The notes under the pieces: model-generated
The model's input: the letters and a program-made list of their open reading frames with translations, nothing else
Databases searched by the model: none
What the model was told of the DNA's origin: nothing
Shown: positions 7,960 through 22,900 of the stretch, piece by piece
How the letters are laid out: each line of letters starts with the position of its first letter
Position numbering within the stretch: the first letter of the stretch is position 1
NCBI GenBank assembly: GCA_015061115.1
Contig: SUXE01000002.1
Span: 1-64,000 of the forward strand
Direction of reading: 5' to 3'
Origin: Bacteroidales bacterium
GTDB lineage: Bacteria > Bacteroidota > Bacteroidia > Bacteroidales > Paludibacteraceae
Length of the DNA stretch: 64,000 nucleotides
Position numbers and translations under genes: made by a program

Positions 7960-10900
7960 TTATCTAATTAGTGTAATCTTACCTTTTTCCTCACCACTCT
8001 TAGTGTAAGAGCCTACAGTCGACTTATATGAACATGTCCATCCGTATACGCCTGGAGAGCAAAGCTTACCTTTGAATGTTCCATCCCAAGCATCACGCAA
8101 GCTGTGACCTTCAAATACCACCTCACCAAGACGGTTGTAAATGATGAAGTCGAATTCAGAAATCCAATCACCGCCCTCAAACTGGAATTTATCATTCAAG
8201 CCGTTGCCATCAGGAGTAAACTTGTCTGGAGCCCATACATCCTTCCACTTGTAGATGTGACTTGTACTATCATAAACACATCCGTTCCAGTCTCTAGCAT
8301 GAACTGTAACAAGGAATGAATCCTCAAGCACATCGAATGTATGTTTAACAGCCTTACCGTTCAAAACAGTACCGTCTCCAATCTCCCATGTCCAATCAAC
8401 ATTGTAAAGTTCGCTTGAAGGAGTACGTCCTGACATACTTACTGTGTTGTAGTTCTCATCAATCAAAGTTGGATTGATTACATACTTGATTGGCTCAAGA
8501 GTGTGAACCTTAATTCTGATTGAATCATAACCGACACACATGTTAGTATCAGTACCAGCCACATAAACATAACCACTATCCCAAACAGCAGCGGAAATCT
8601 CCGCAAGATTAGGATTGTTATCAATATCACTGATAGGTGGATAAGAATGCCATACATAAGACTCAGCGCCTGTAGCAGTGAATCTGATAGTATCGCCCTG
8701 ATCAGGACAAACAGCAGTCTTGCTAGCATTGATTCTTACCTTAGGCAATGTCATCAAAGGCACTGTGACATTAACCTTAGTCTCACAATTGTAGAAGTTA
8801 TAACCAGTAACTGTATAAGCCATAGGAGTCACAAGATTTGTGCCCTTTATCTCTCCAACAGTATCACCAGTACTCCACAAATAAGAGTCAGCACCAGACG
8901 CTACAACTGTATAATCACTACCCTTACATACATATCCTTCAGTAGCAGAAGGTCCATCACCACCCGTAATAGAAACTGACATTACAGGAGATGGATTAAC
9001 AGTTACTGGGAATATCTTTTCAGTACTACAAGAGTTAGAGTGACCAATCAACTTGATAGGCAATACTGTTGGCTCTGTAGGAATGAAAGCAAGGATCGAA
9101 TTAGGAACTACAGTAGAATCAGGCAATACCCACTCATAAGTAGAAGCACCTTGTGCAATCATCTGCAAACGAGCACCCTGACATACTATAGAATCACCAA
9201 TGTAACTCAAAGTTGGATTTGGATAAGTAGCGACAACACCCATTGCAGTGTTTGTACATACCTCATTCTTAGCAGTAACATAGAATGTATCAGCCTTCAT
9301 AACATGAGCTGTAATTGTATCACCGTAAGTATTACCCATGATACCCTTCTTTGAGCTCCAATAGAACTGATCGAATTCTCCGTTAGATACTCTTGCGATC
9401 AACTGAACAGAATCACCCTCACAAACGATACCAGCAGAAGATTGAACATACAAATCAGGCATATCAAATACATTGATATTGATTTTCTCCATAGCCTGAC
9501 ATCCGTTCTCATCAGTACCTGTAACCTGGTAAACTGCGTTCTTACGAGGTTTTACCGTGATAGTATCAGTCTTATCGCCTGAACTCCAAACATAGCTCTT
9601 AGCACCAAGTACATATAGAGTTGTAGAGTCACCCTGACAGATATTGTCATTACCATAGATGCTGATACTTGGAAGAGGATTTACAATCACTGGAACAGAC
9701 TTAGTTGAAGTACATCCATAAAGTGATGTTCCTGATACGAAGTAAATAGTATCATGCTTAGGCTTATCAATAAACTTGTTGCCAACAGAACCGTCACCCC
9801 ATTCGAATGTCTTTGCTCCGACACCAGCAACATTTAGAGAAAGCTTATCACCCTCACAGATTATGCTGTCACCTGTCACCGTAAGAACAGGAGCAGCCTG
9901 CATCTTAACAACTCTTCTTGCCGTTGATGTACATCCATTGATATCAGTACCGACAACCTCAAAGACTGTCTGATCCTCAGAAATCATCTGAGTCACGACA
10001 TCACTCAAACTTTGAACTCCCTTAGTCCACTGATAGTTGACTGCACCAGTAGCTGTCAGAGTTGCGATATCACCCTCACAAACATAAGTGTTAGGGCAAT
10101 CGATGAATACCATCGGAGTATCACGCACTGTGATTTCGATTGGCTCAGAAGCCGAACATCCATAATCATCGTAACCAGTCAAGAAGATAGTTGTGCTATA
10201 CTTAGGCTTTGACGTCATGAACTGATTGTTGTCACCAGAAACATCACCCATAGTCCAGTTATATTTCTGAGCACCCATAGCCTCAAGTTCAAGAGACTCA
10301 CCCAAACAGATTGGCTTATTACCGTTAGTCCAGATAACTGGAGTAGGACGAACCTCTACAGTAATAGAAGCATTGCTCTTACATCCGTTAGCATCAGAAC
10401 CCTCAACGAAGTAAGTAGTCTGAGTCTTAGCTGTATCACCATAAGCATCCTGAGTAGACAATGTATCCTTACCTCTCATCCACAAGTAAGAGAATGCACC
10501 GTGAGCCTGAACAACAAACTGCTTGCCAGAACATACATAAGTGCCTTGCTGACCACGGATATCAAGAGTCACATTAGGAGCATTGATCTTATTTACCTTA
10601 TGAGATATTGAGTTAGAACATCCAGTGTGAGTATTGTAACCAGTTACAGTATAAGTAACAGTGTCAGTCACAAGAACCTTCAATGTATCCTCCATACCGT
10701 AAGAGTTACCCTTGTCGTCCTTCCATACATAGTTGTCGAACGAATCCTCGAAATCACCATAAGGGATCAACTCTGCATAATCATTATCACAGACGTTGCG
10801 ATCACCCTTGATATAGATTCTAGGAGTATTCAACACACGTACAGAAACCGTAATATTACCAGGACAAGCCTCAGGAGCACTGATTCTAGAAACCTTAACC

Positions 10901-13900
10901 ATATAATCCTTATTCTGAGATACAGAAGGGATTGTCAAAACCTGGTCTACAGCACTATCTTCATTGCTTAGATTCATCCATGTGTACTTCAAATCTGAAT
11001 TGTCGACACCTCCAACAAATGAAGATGCAACCTCAAGTTCAAGATTAGTAGTACCATCACACAAGCTTACTGTATTACCATCGACAACACCAGAAGAAGC
11101 CGAGTTCAAGTAGACGTTAGGAGTCTCACGAACTGTAACCGGAACTTCAATCTTACCGACACATCCTCTATCATCACCGTATGCTGTGTAAATACCAGCT
11201 GAAGTAACCTCATCGATTTGCAATGTGGCCGACTTAGCCAAAGTATCAGTACCACGCATCCAGTAGTAGTTAGCAGCACCACCTGCGTTAAGAACCATAT
11301 GTTCACCACGACATACTGCAGTCACACCACTTACAGTAATCTCAGGCAAATCCTGCGTACGGATCGTTATAGTATCCTGACTCTTACATCCTGTGACTCT
11401 ATCTGTGATATTAACCACATGTGTCTCAGAATCCATACTATTAGCTCTCAAATACAATGTATCAAGACCTGACTTAGTATCCCACATGTAGCTGTAGTCG
11501 CCGCTGATACGAGGAGAAACAACCAACTTATAGTCACTTCCAAGACAAGCCGCCTCGTTATCACCCTTGACTCCTCCGATCGTGTTGAACTGAACACTTG
11601 GAAGATTATTAACAGATACTGTGAAATATTGTCCACGCTCACATCCGTTAGTACCCTTGACATTTACAAGATATCTTGTAGTCACCGCAGGACTAACCTT
11701 CAATACATTTCCAACTGTACGTTCAGCATCATCCCATGAATACTCAGCTACATTTACAGCCTGAAGGTCAAATACCGCAGTATCAAGTTTACAGATACTT
11801 GTTGTATCACCTCCCATTCTGTTAGTAGCGATTGGAGCATACTCAACAACAACTGGAACAGCTATTACAGACTCACATCCATTAGTATTTCTTGCATAAC
11901 CTAGATATGTCTCTGCTTCATTGGCAATGACATGTACAGCACTTGTATTAGATACTGTATCCTTGCCTTTGATCCACCAGTTCTTGATCATTGCAGTAGC
12001 AGTATCCATAATACTGATGTTGAATGGAACGTTTTCACAAACAACAACCTGACCATCAACATCCTTTCCAAGAGCAAACGCCTTCAAAGCTGGAGCTTCC
12101 CAACCTGTAAGATCAACATCCTGGAAGACGCGGCAACCGCCATCATATGCAGAAACCTTAATCTTAGGTTGCTTGCCACTTATACGGAATGTATAAGAGA
12201 TTGAGTCTCCAGTTCTATTAATCAAACCGTCCTCACTTGTCCAAGTATAGCTATACTTGTCTTCAGCATTATCAGGAACAGCTCTCAAAGACAATGAACT
12301 TCCAACACATGCGGCACGTTCACCATCGATCTGGAACTCAGGACTCTTAACATATCCATAATGGAATTCCTTAGTTGTCGTACATCCTGTCTCTTGAATC
12401 TTAACCGCAACCGTGTATAGATTATTCTCTTTATCCTCGATTGGACGCTCTGCGATAACATCATGCAATGTATCAGCATTTTCAATAAATCCACGATTGT
12501 TGTGTTCCTTCATAGACCAGTTGTACAACAATGTTCCATATCCGCTTGCAGCGATAATCATATCCTGAGCCTCACCACGACAAGGGATTGTATCAGACAA
12601 CAAGAACAATGTTGGTTTCTGATTCATCTCAAGTTTTAGATCAACTTCAGACTGACATCCGCTCAAATGACCAACAGCCTTGAATGTCAATGGACCATTA
12701 GGGCGAACCTTGTAAGAATCTGTTATAGACAATGTGTCTACATTATCGAATGTTATCCACTCAAACTTAGAAGCTCCTGAAAGACGTAGAACTAGAGAAT
12801 CTCCGTCACAGAATGGAACATTAAACTTACTAGTAGACTCATCATAAGGAATATTTCCACCAATTAGTGGAGAATCCTCATAATTTACATTCAACATCAA
12901 CTTAGGAGCAGCCACAACATCAACCTTGAATGACTCAGTTGTAGTACATCCGTAAGGGTCAGTAGCAATACAATCAAATACCTGATAAGCAGGTTGAACA
13001 ATTGGTTTGATTGTATTAGAAGAGATCGACTCTGTAGGCCAATAGAATGTCACATTAGGCACAGTTGAAGTTGCAGTGATAGTAGCCTGATTGTTTCCAC
13101 AGACAACCTCATCTCCTGTCAACGTCAAATCTGGAGATCGACGAACATTTACATAATATGTAGTCGGAGTAGAAGAACATTTACCATTTGATCCTACTAC
13201 AACCACTGGAGCTACGGCACCTGCATCATATTTGAACGACGTCGTGAATGATGCCTCATTGTTATTATCGTTATGCTGCCATACATAAGTCTCAGCACCG
13301 GTTGCAGTAAATGTGTACTCTTCTCCATCACACACATTCTGTGTACCATAGATAGTCAACTCAGGCAACTGGTCAACTTGCTGTACATAAGCTTTCTTTA
13401 CAGAACATTCAGTTCCATGCTTAGTAACACTTGTTGCAGTAACCTCAAACTGAGTAGTTTTCTCCAAAGTGTAATTAGTAAGTTCAGTTGCATCAATCGT
13501 CAAATTTCTGATTGGATCATACCAACTATACTGATAAAGGACACCTGGATTTGGATTACCATCTTTATCAACTGCATTAGCATTCAGAGTGACACTCTGT
13601 CCGGCACAGATTGCTCCATTTTGTCCTGAAATTGCAAAGATAGGATCTGGAGTTGGTTTCAAAGTCTCTATAATAGAATCACTCTTACAACCAATAGAAT
13701 CATATCCGAACACCTTTACCGTAACAACAGAGTCGCCAACATAGATCTTTCTAGATGTTCCGTAACCTATTAGCTGACCCATCTTCTTAACAGGGTCTTC
13801 TGAGATATCAAACCACTCATATCTTACAGCACCGTCAGCGACAGCCTCTCCATATGAATTTGCACATGGTTCAAGCTCACCCAGTGATTTATCAACTATG

Positions 13901-16900
13901 ATAACTGGAGCAGGTCGAACCTCAACAGGCATCTCATAGAAACTACTACACTTAGTGTCTTCATTAGTGATCACAACTGAATATACAGTTTTCTCACCCT
14001 TAGGACTGACTGTATAAGTAGAATATTTTGTTTTTACAGTCTTTGAAGGATCATCAGGATCAACGTTGCTCCATACATAAGTCATATCACCAGACTGATT
14101 ATTAGGAGTCACATTCAACGTTGTGCTACCTCCACTACATACAGCCTTATCATATGAAGGATATGCCTGAGGAGCACTCTTCACCTCTAGACGGAACTGT
14201 AGACGATCTACACAGACGCCACTCTCAATATCAACCATGTAGTTTCCAGAAGCATCTGGATGGAACGTATACTGGTTAGTAGCAGTCTTGACCTCTTCAC
14301 CATTAGGCAAATACCAAGTATATGGGTTATTCTGACCTGAAACATTAGCATCTGGCTTAATATGATCAGTTCCAGCCTTCGATACCTCCAAAGTGACATC
14401 TGAATTCTGACAAGCAACAGAATCACCCTGATACTCTAGTTCCTGATGTTTCTGTACATCTACAGGATAAGAAATTGTAGAAGCACAAGGATACTGCATA
14501 TCACTTGACTTCAAATCCAAACGTACAGTCAACGGCTGGTCTGTCATCTGAAGATTGAACTTAGGAGTTCCCTCTGCAGTCTGAGGCAAAGCACTCGACT
14601 GAGCATCCCAAACAGTCCACTTGATATTTGTATACTTCGTAGAGTCATTAATTACAAATTCAGATGAACCATTTTCACAAATAATCTGAGGAACAGTCAC
14701 ATTAGGACTTGGAGCAGCAATCGTATTAATTTCATACGTAGTCGAATTAGTACATGTAGTAACAGTATCCCTTACAGACAAAGATACAGTAGTCACACCA
14801 TTTGCAGATGGTTCGCACTCAAATTTGTGTCCTTCAAAACCAGTAATTGTGTTTCCACTCCACGTATATACGTAATTATTGATAGCAGCGCCTTCCAATA
14901 CAATCATATCATTAGCACAGATTGTCTTGTTTCCACTAACATTGATTACTGGTTTTTCGATTGGAATTGCATTGAATCCTATTTCCGACAAACAAAGTTG
15001 ATTTCCATCAGCATCTACCAACGCACCATACACTTTATAAACACCACGTTTACTTACTGTGACATTCTGAGATGATATGTTGTCCAAATCATCCTCGGAT
15101 TCACCATACGCCCACTCGAACTCGTTCATCTGATATTGAGGGTTACAATTCATACATTGTGGAACTACAGTCTTAGACTCGCCATCACAGAACTTCAACT
15201 CCCTCAATGTACGATCTGGTTTAGCTCCATCAACAGAAAGACCTATAACAGGTTTTTCCAAAACCATAACCTCAGCAGTATCAGCGCCTTGACATTGATT
15301 TTCATCTGTCACAACTACTGAAATTGTCTGCGTTCCAGGACTCATACCTTCTGCAAGGATTTCTTTGCCAGTCATACCTGTGATACCTTGACCAATCCAA
15401 GTATAGGTTTCAATCTGTGCATTTTCAGGAGAGTTAGGAGTAGCTACCAAATTAAGTGCACGACCACTACATGCAACCTTATCACCAGAAATTGAAACGA
15501 TTGGAGACTTATGGACCTCAACCCATTTGTGATTTTTGGATACACACCTCAAATTTGAGTTAGACATCGCATAAGCATAAACATAAGTGTCTTTTTCTGG
15601 ATTAACCTCGAATATAACCTGACCGTTTTTCTTGATTCCTTCCAAACGGTTATTTTTCTGTTTCCATCCTTCTGGATTGTCTGTACCCTTCATATGAGCA
15701 GCATCAAAAGGAGGAACAGAAGGTTCGTTCAAACTTACATAACAGTAAGCGCTATCCGAAGTTGCAACGTCAACAACCAAACCATTATAGTTTCCATTAA
15801 CATAACAGTAATTGTTCTTTGCGTTAACACCCTTAACACTAACACTTAGAGAAGGAAGCAACTCCATTTCAATTGCAAACAACATAGAAGATTTACAACC
15901 CCTATCATTCACAACAGAAACCTCATAGTTGCCAGGCTGTGTATATATATTCATATCTCCTGTCTCATAAGAGCCACCTCTCCATGTAAACTGACTTCCA
16001 TCTGTATTATCTGGTCTCGCTTCTAGTTTGACACTACCATCCTCACAGAATTTGATTTTATCACCATACGAACCTGTTTTATTATATCCATATTCTAAGG
16101 AAACTGGTTCAATCTGGACTAATTTAAATCCTGGAGTAGTATCATAAGTGACACGTATAGAATCATTGTTAGTACAACGATCATTAGAAACTGTGTAATA
16201 CAACCAAGTCTCCAATACTTTCTCCATCTTATTAGTTTGAGTATTCAACCTAGTAGGCATATTCTCATCCTTAGGAACAGTCACACTCGCATGTAGATAT
16301 GAAATATCCTCATCGTCCTTTCGAGAAACAGACACATTACCACCAGCACTAGACCATACAATGCTCTTAACATTATCTGTCATCACCTCAGCATCAAAAT
16401 AAACACTATTTTCAGGACAGTGAGAAGATAAAGTTTTGTCCTCAGCAACATTAATTTTAGGTAATGGATAAACTTTGTACTTATAATTCAATGTCTGACT
16501 ACAATTACGATTAAGAATAGGAGAAGGAGTAATCAAAGTATTTCCTTTATATTGCTTCTGAGTGAACTTCTTGATAGCAGTCACGTTCTGTGTTCCTTCA
16601 GTGACATCTGCAATATCCAATCTGTTAGAGAACTTCAGATCTGAACCATAAGTGCTATTAGCAGACCACTTGATATCGTTAGAGCTAACTCCATAAGCAG
16701 AAGCCTTTAATGTGAGTTCCTCACCAGCACATGGAGATCCATATTCCTGAACCTGAATGTTTGGTTTTGTCTCAACACCGATCACAACGGAAGAAGTTGC
16801 AGACTTACAAACCGCGTCACCCTTAACTAACTGAACATAGTAGTCATAACGTCTAGCACTAGGAATTGGTCCAGTTGCATGTTTTACAACAACCTTTCCA

Positions 16901-19900
16901 TCAACATTGTCCATAGAAACTTCATTCATAAACTCTGTCATTTCAGGAGTTTTGATCCAGAATGAGTATCCTTCCAGACTGTTTTCATTTTCAGTAGTAC
17001 CAGTAAGTACAATTTCCGTAGACTCACCCTCACATACTCTATCAACATAATTGATTAAAGGATTTCCAGGGGTAACTATATTTACAGAAGTTTCCTTGAT
17101 TCCACTTGTACATCCGTAATTTCTGTCTTTAACAGTAGCATAGAATTTGAATCCTGAAGCATTATCATTAACGACAACATCATCAAACGTATATGTCTGA
17201 CCATACTTAATATCAGATGACATATTTTCATCTACGGACCATGAATAAACATAATCAGAAGGATCCGCAGCACCGTTTACATTTGCAGTAACGACAACAT
17301 CACCGTTAACACAGACATTCTTTGGAGTCTCAACTGTGAATTCAGGAGATGCAATCACACCATAAGTAGCACTCAACGTCTGAGAACATCCATCTTGTGT
17401 AGTCACCTTCAAACCAACATTAACCGGCTGGCTAACAGAATTGAACACAAAACTAGATCCGTTACTAGTTCCACCATTTCCTTCCCAGTCAAATGTACTA
17501 CCAGGAACAGCAGTATTCAAATTAACGGCATTAACAACCAAGTCAGCACCGCTACAAACCTTACCATTCAAAGCAGAACTTGAAAGAACATAGTTAGGAG
17601 CCTCATTAACCTTAACAGTGAACAATCCAGAAACCTTACATCCGTTCTCTCCTGTACCCTCAACATAATAGTTTGAAGTGGCACGAGGTGCAACGATAAT
17701 ATGATCTCCATATACAGGACTACCACCTTCTGTGATCAATTCTCCATTTTCATTAAGACCTGCATACCAGCGAACCTCATTCCAATTGATTGTAGACTGA
17801 TTTTCAACCTTTAGAACAATACCGTCATCTCCAAGACAGAATCTCTTCTTAAATTCAATTGGAACGACTTCATTGTATTCATTAATTTTAGTCTCATTTT
17901 CAATTTTGTTCTGGTTAGCATCGGTAAACTGAGGTACACTTATTGCAGTATACGTCATGTAGAATGTATCACGACATGTAGACAACTCATTAGAAGATGC
18001 TATCAATGCGTAATATCTCTCACCTTTACTCAAAACTTGGTTAGTTGTAGCAGTTGGATTAAAGTTGATATAATTACCAGAATTATCCCTATCTACTGTG
18101 AACCAATTCTTAGCATAGTAATCAGCACCAGCAACACCTGCTTCTGCCTTTGTTGAAAGTTTGAATGGTTCACCAGGACAAACACTACCATTAGCGCTTA
18201 ATTCTACATCTGGTTTATTAATGACATTCAAGCTAACCTGCTTAACTGTAGCACATGCACCCTTCAAGTCTGGATATTCACCCTTAATCAAGATGTATGA
18301 ACCTGCATTTTCAACATTGATATTATGTTTAACAGCCACATTAGCTTTTTCAACAAATGGATCACCCCAAGTTGTAGGATTCTTAGAATCAGCATAGTAC
18401 CAATTCAACTGTTTATCCGAGCTTGCCTGAACATCAGCCAATGCTCCATCACAGACTGACACAACATCTTGTGCAATAACCTGAGGAGCCACATTAAGAT
18501 TTACATCAACCGTAGCATTTGTAGTAGGACATCCATACTGGTCTTTTGCGGTAACTGTATACCTAAATGACTTGTTCTGATTTACACTTTCATTATAAGT
18601 ATACACATTGCCTGACATTGGTGTGCCATTGAATTCATATGTATTATATCCATCTGTGAATGCAAGTTCAGCATCTGTATTGCTACACAAATTGATTGCT
18701 GTACCTGCTGTATGGTTAACTCTATCAACAGTAACCAATTTCAACTCCTGTTGTTCTGTCTGAGACAATTTTAAAGAAGTAGTAAATGGACATCCATTAT
18801 CAGAAGATCCCTCAGCAACAATTTCCACATAACCAGTTAAAGAGCTAAGTCCATTCACGTTGTATGGCTTATCAGCAGCCAAAGTCTGAGTGAATCCATC
18901 CAAAGGCTGAGCCGAACGCTTATGTGTAGTTGAATCATATTCATAAGCTTTCCAAACGTATGTGTTAGAAGAAGAAGCATCATTGATAGTGAATGACATT
19001 CTTCCATCAGGACACAAACGTTCTGCACTTGCGGAAATAGCGAAGCTAGGAACAGACTTAGGCTCAATAGTTATAACCTTAGATGTAACACACTCAGGGG
19101 CTCCATCATATGTTTTACTATAATCTTTAACCGCAAAAACTTTTACTGTTTCAGTCCTATCACCAGCTACCGTTATAGAGAATGAGGTTTCATTATCTGA
19201 ACTTCCAATACTATTCCAATAGTAATCGACTTCAGAAGGCGTTGCATTCTGGATTGACAATATCGCTTCCTTACCACTACAAACCTCAACATTTTCATTT
19301 ACCAGAAGAGCTGGGTATGACAAGATGTTTGCAGCAACTCGTTTTGTCGTTGTACAACCATTAAATGAAGCGACAACAGTATAACGCTTTGACTGATTCA
19401 ACTGAATAATCTCATATGATCCATCTGTAGATTTACCATCACCCAACCAAGTAGTTCCTGCCTCATCATAGTAAGTGAATGAAATGCCAGAAGGAGCATT
19501 TGGTTTGATTGTAGCTGATGTACCTACACAAGCATAAACAGTAGGCAATGTAAATTCAGGAACATTATTTGGAGCAAAATCACCACTTAATTCACGACTA
19601 CATCCATCGGCAGTAGTAGCAATTAAACTGAATTCATACTTATCACTTGAACTTAAATTCACCTCAAGAGTCGGCGAAGTCGCACCATTATGCCACAAAT
19701 AAGAAACCACATCACCACTGGTGATATTAGGATTCAGAATCACCTTGTCTCCTACACACATACTTGGATTTGTGATTACAGAACCGTCTTCCGCAACAGA
19801 AGTAAGGATATACTTAGGTTTTGTAGAATTAGGTGAATCATCACCGAAAACTGGTTTTTCCTTGACTACAGTCTCAAACTTACGTTCTGTTCTACAAATT

Positions 19901-22900
19901 TTTCCATTTACCTCATAAGTCACATACAAAATATCTGTCTGAGATGACGGAACATCCGACAATTCAAGATTTTCACCCTCAGTATAACCTTTCCATTGAT
20001 ATTTCGCATTATCAGGAGCAATAACAGAAAATTTCAATGGACCTTTATCATCTTTACAGTAAACTATCTTGTCATTTTCTGGCGAAGTACTTGTCACACG
20101 CTTACCTGTATTAGTGTTTTCAGCAATGATTGTAACTGAAGGAACAGCCACCGGAGAAATTGTTATATTAGCCCATGCTGAACATCCATTTGGATCAGTG
20201 TTATCAATAACTCTTACCCAATAAGATTTAGAATAAACAGGATCAGGTTCAATAGTAAATTCAGTAGATGTACTTATAGAAGTAGACTTATCTGATGCGA
20301 ACCATTCAACTACATAATTACCTAAATCTATAGTTTTGTCATTATTGATAACAGGAGTCAATTTCAAAGAAGAACCAACACATGCTTTATATGTGTTTCC
20401 TGCATCAACCAAATCCTCATCATTTACATCTACACTAAGCACAATCGTATCACTAACTGTAATTACAACAGAATTCTTAGGAGACTTACAATCATCAGTA
20501 TTCGTAGCAGACACATTTATCACCTGACTTGCAGAAGCATTCAAAGCTGTAAACTCAAACACTGCCGTTCCAGATTGAGGATCAAATGATACTCCATTCT
20601 TATCACCATATAATCCAGAAACATAATGATCACCTACCTTAACAGGAGGATTATTAAATGATACGCTCTTATCATTATCATTTCTAGATTTCGCAATAAC
20701 AGTAACCTTATCACCATCACAGAATGAAAGATTATTAGTCTCTACACCATTACGTAACACTGTAACCTCAGGTGCATTAGGTGTAGGCTTAATACTGATA
20801 GGGAACTTAGCAGCAGACTCACAACCATTAGAACCTTTGGCTATAACATCGATAGTACTGTTCAAATCTTTTGGACGACTATATTTAGCATAATAAGCAT
20901 CTGTCTCAGTACCATCATAAGTGTCATTACCAATTTTAATTATATTTGAAGAAGATGCCAATGACGCACCTGTAACAGTAGGAACATCTGTCACCTTGCC
21001 TCCATCAACAGTAAACTTCAAATAATGCTCAGAGACCACATTGTCAACATCAGGACATGCATCCATGAAACTCAAACCAGTCTCAGCATCAAACAACTTG
21101 ATAATTGGCAAAGGTTTTGCATTAATAGTAGTGTACTCAACAGCTCTACATGCACCACGCTGTGCCTCAACCTTGAAGTTGTATGACTGACCTGCCTTCT
21201 CTGGAACAAATGGAGCTTTCTGAACATCCTCATAAACCTTACCAGAAGTCAAATCAGTAATAGTGAAATACTGATTTGATGAACCTGTATTAGGTATGAT
21301 CTCAATTTCAGAATCAATACATGGCTCAGTGCTATTCTTAAACTTGATTTCAGGAGTACGGTCGATTGTGACAGTTGTCTTCATCTTACCAGATACACAT
21401 CCGAAATTAGATGTAGCACGTACCCAGTAGCTCTTGACATCCTGAATATCTGCATAGAATCCTTCAGCATTTCGACTATCATCAGCAATTGTCATAAAAT
21501 CACTGATTGAAGAACCAGATCCTATAGATTTTGTCAATGCTTCATCTGAGAACCATTCATAATTCTTAATAAACTCACCATCCTTAGCATTCGAAATGTA
21601 ACCTGAAGCAGTAAGCGTAATAGTTGAATTTTCACATACTGCCAAATCCGCAACAGGAGTATTGTCTGGCTGCAATGAGACCGTAATATCCTTCATATTT
21701 ACAATATTTGCAATCAGGATATCATATGACGCAGATACAGCACATCCCTTATCATCTGTACCATTGAATACGTAAGTCTGTGCGACAGACGGCTTGAATG
21801 TGATTGTGGCTGCGACATTAGGATCATGCTCATCATTTGTAACTGCAGAATTTGCAGAAGACAAACCTGCCCAATTTACATTTATACCCTTAGTAGCCGT
21901 CAAAGTAACAAAAGTCTGACCTCCAGGACAAACAATCGGTTTGTTGTCATAACGGTTTTCTACATTATCTGTAATACGTAATGTCTTAGGAGTATTGACA
22001 CCCACAATGTAAGAACCATGGCTTACACATCCTGCCTCAGAAGTAAACACAAACGAGAATATAGTCTTTTTATCCAACATCTGAGCCCTTGGATCTTCTG
22101 GTGCCGAACCATAAACATTCACATCTGTATTAGACGGAGTCACCGTATATCTGAAATCTTTATAATATTGGGCACCATTATTCAATTGGAACTCAACCAT
22201 GTCATTAGGACATACATTCAAATTTGGAACAAATTGTTCGTTATTATTGCCAAATTTTCTAGCAAGAATAGTCATCTCAGGCTTTTCAGCCTTTTCTACG
22301 CGAACAAAATATGGATCAGATACACATCCTCTGTCATTCTTTGCTATAACAGTAAATGAATCAGCAGACGATTTGAATAAATATGTCGACGGAATTGCTA
22401 CAGAAACAGAAGACATTGTATCCACCTTCTTTATTGTAGCACGAGCCGAAGTCTGATCTGCCCAACCATTATCCTTTGGATTATAAACGACATAAGTAAT
22501 TCCATCTACAGGATTGTCAATATTAATCTCGAATGGAGTTTTCTCACATACAACCTCAGGAGCAGAAGCAGTAACTGAAGGGACAGTGACTTCCTCGATC
22601 ACAATTGTATTTGATGGAGAAGACTCACATCCTTTATTATCAACAACACTAACATAGTATGAACCTTCACCTTGTCCAGAAAGAAGATCTGAATTATTAT
22701 CCAGGCTGGTAATAGTACGATACCAATTATATTCCGCTATTCCAGCAGAAGAGTTTACAATCGCCTTTAAATCAGCTATTCCATTTGGACAAACATAAAT
22801 GTAACCATTCTCTACTCGACTTCCATCAGCAACCAATGAAACAGTTGGAGTTGGAAGAACATTGATTCTGTATCTGTCAGAAGCTATACATCCACATGAA

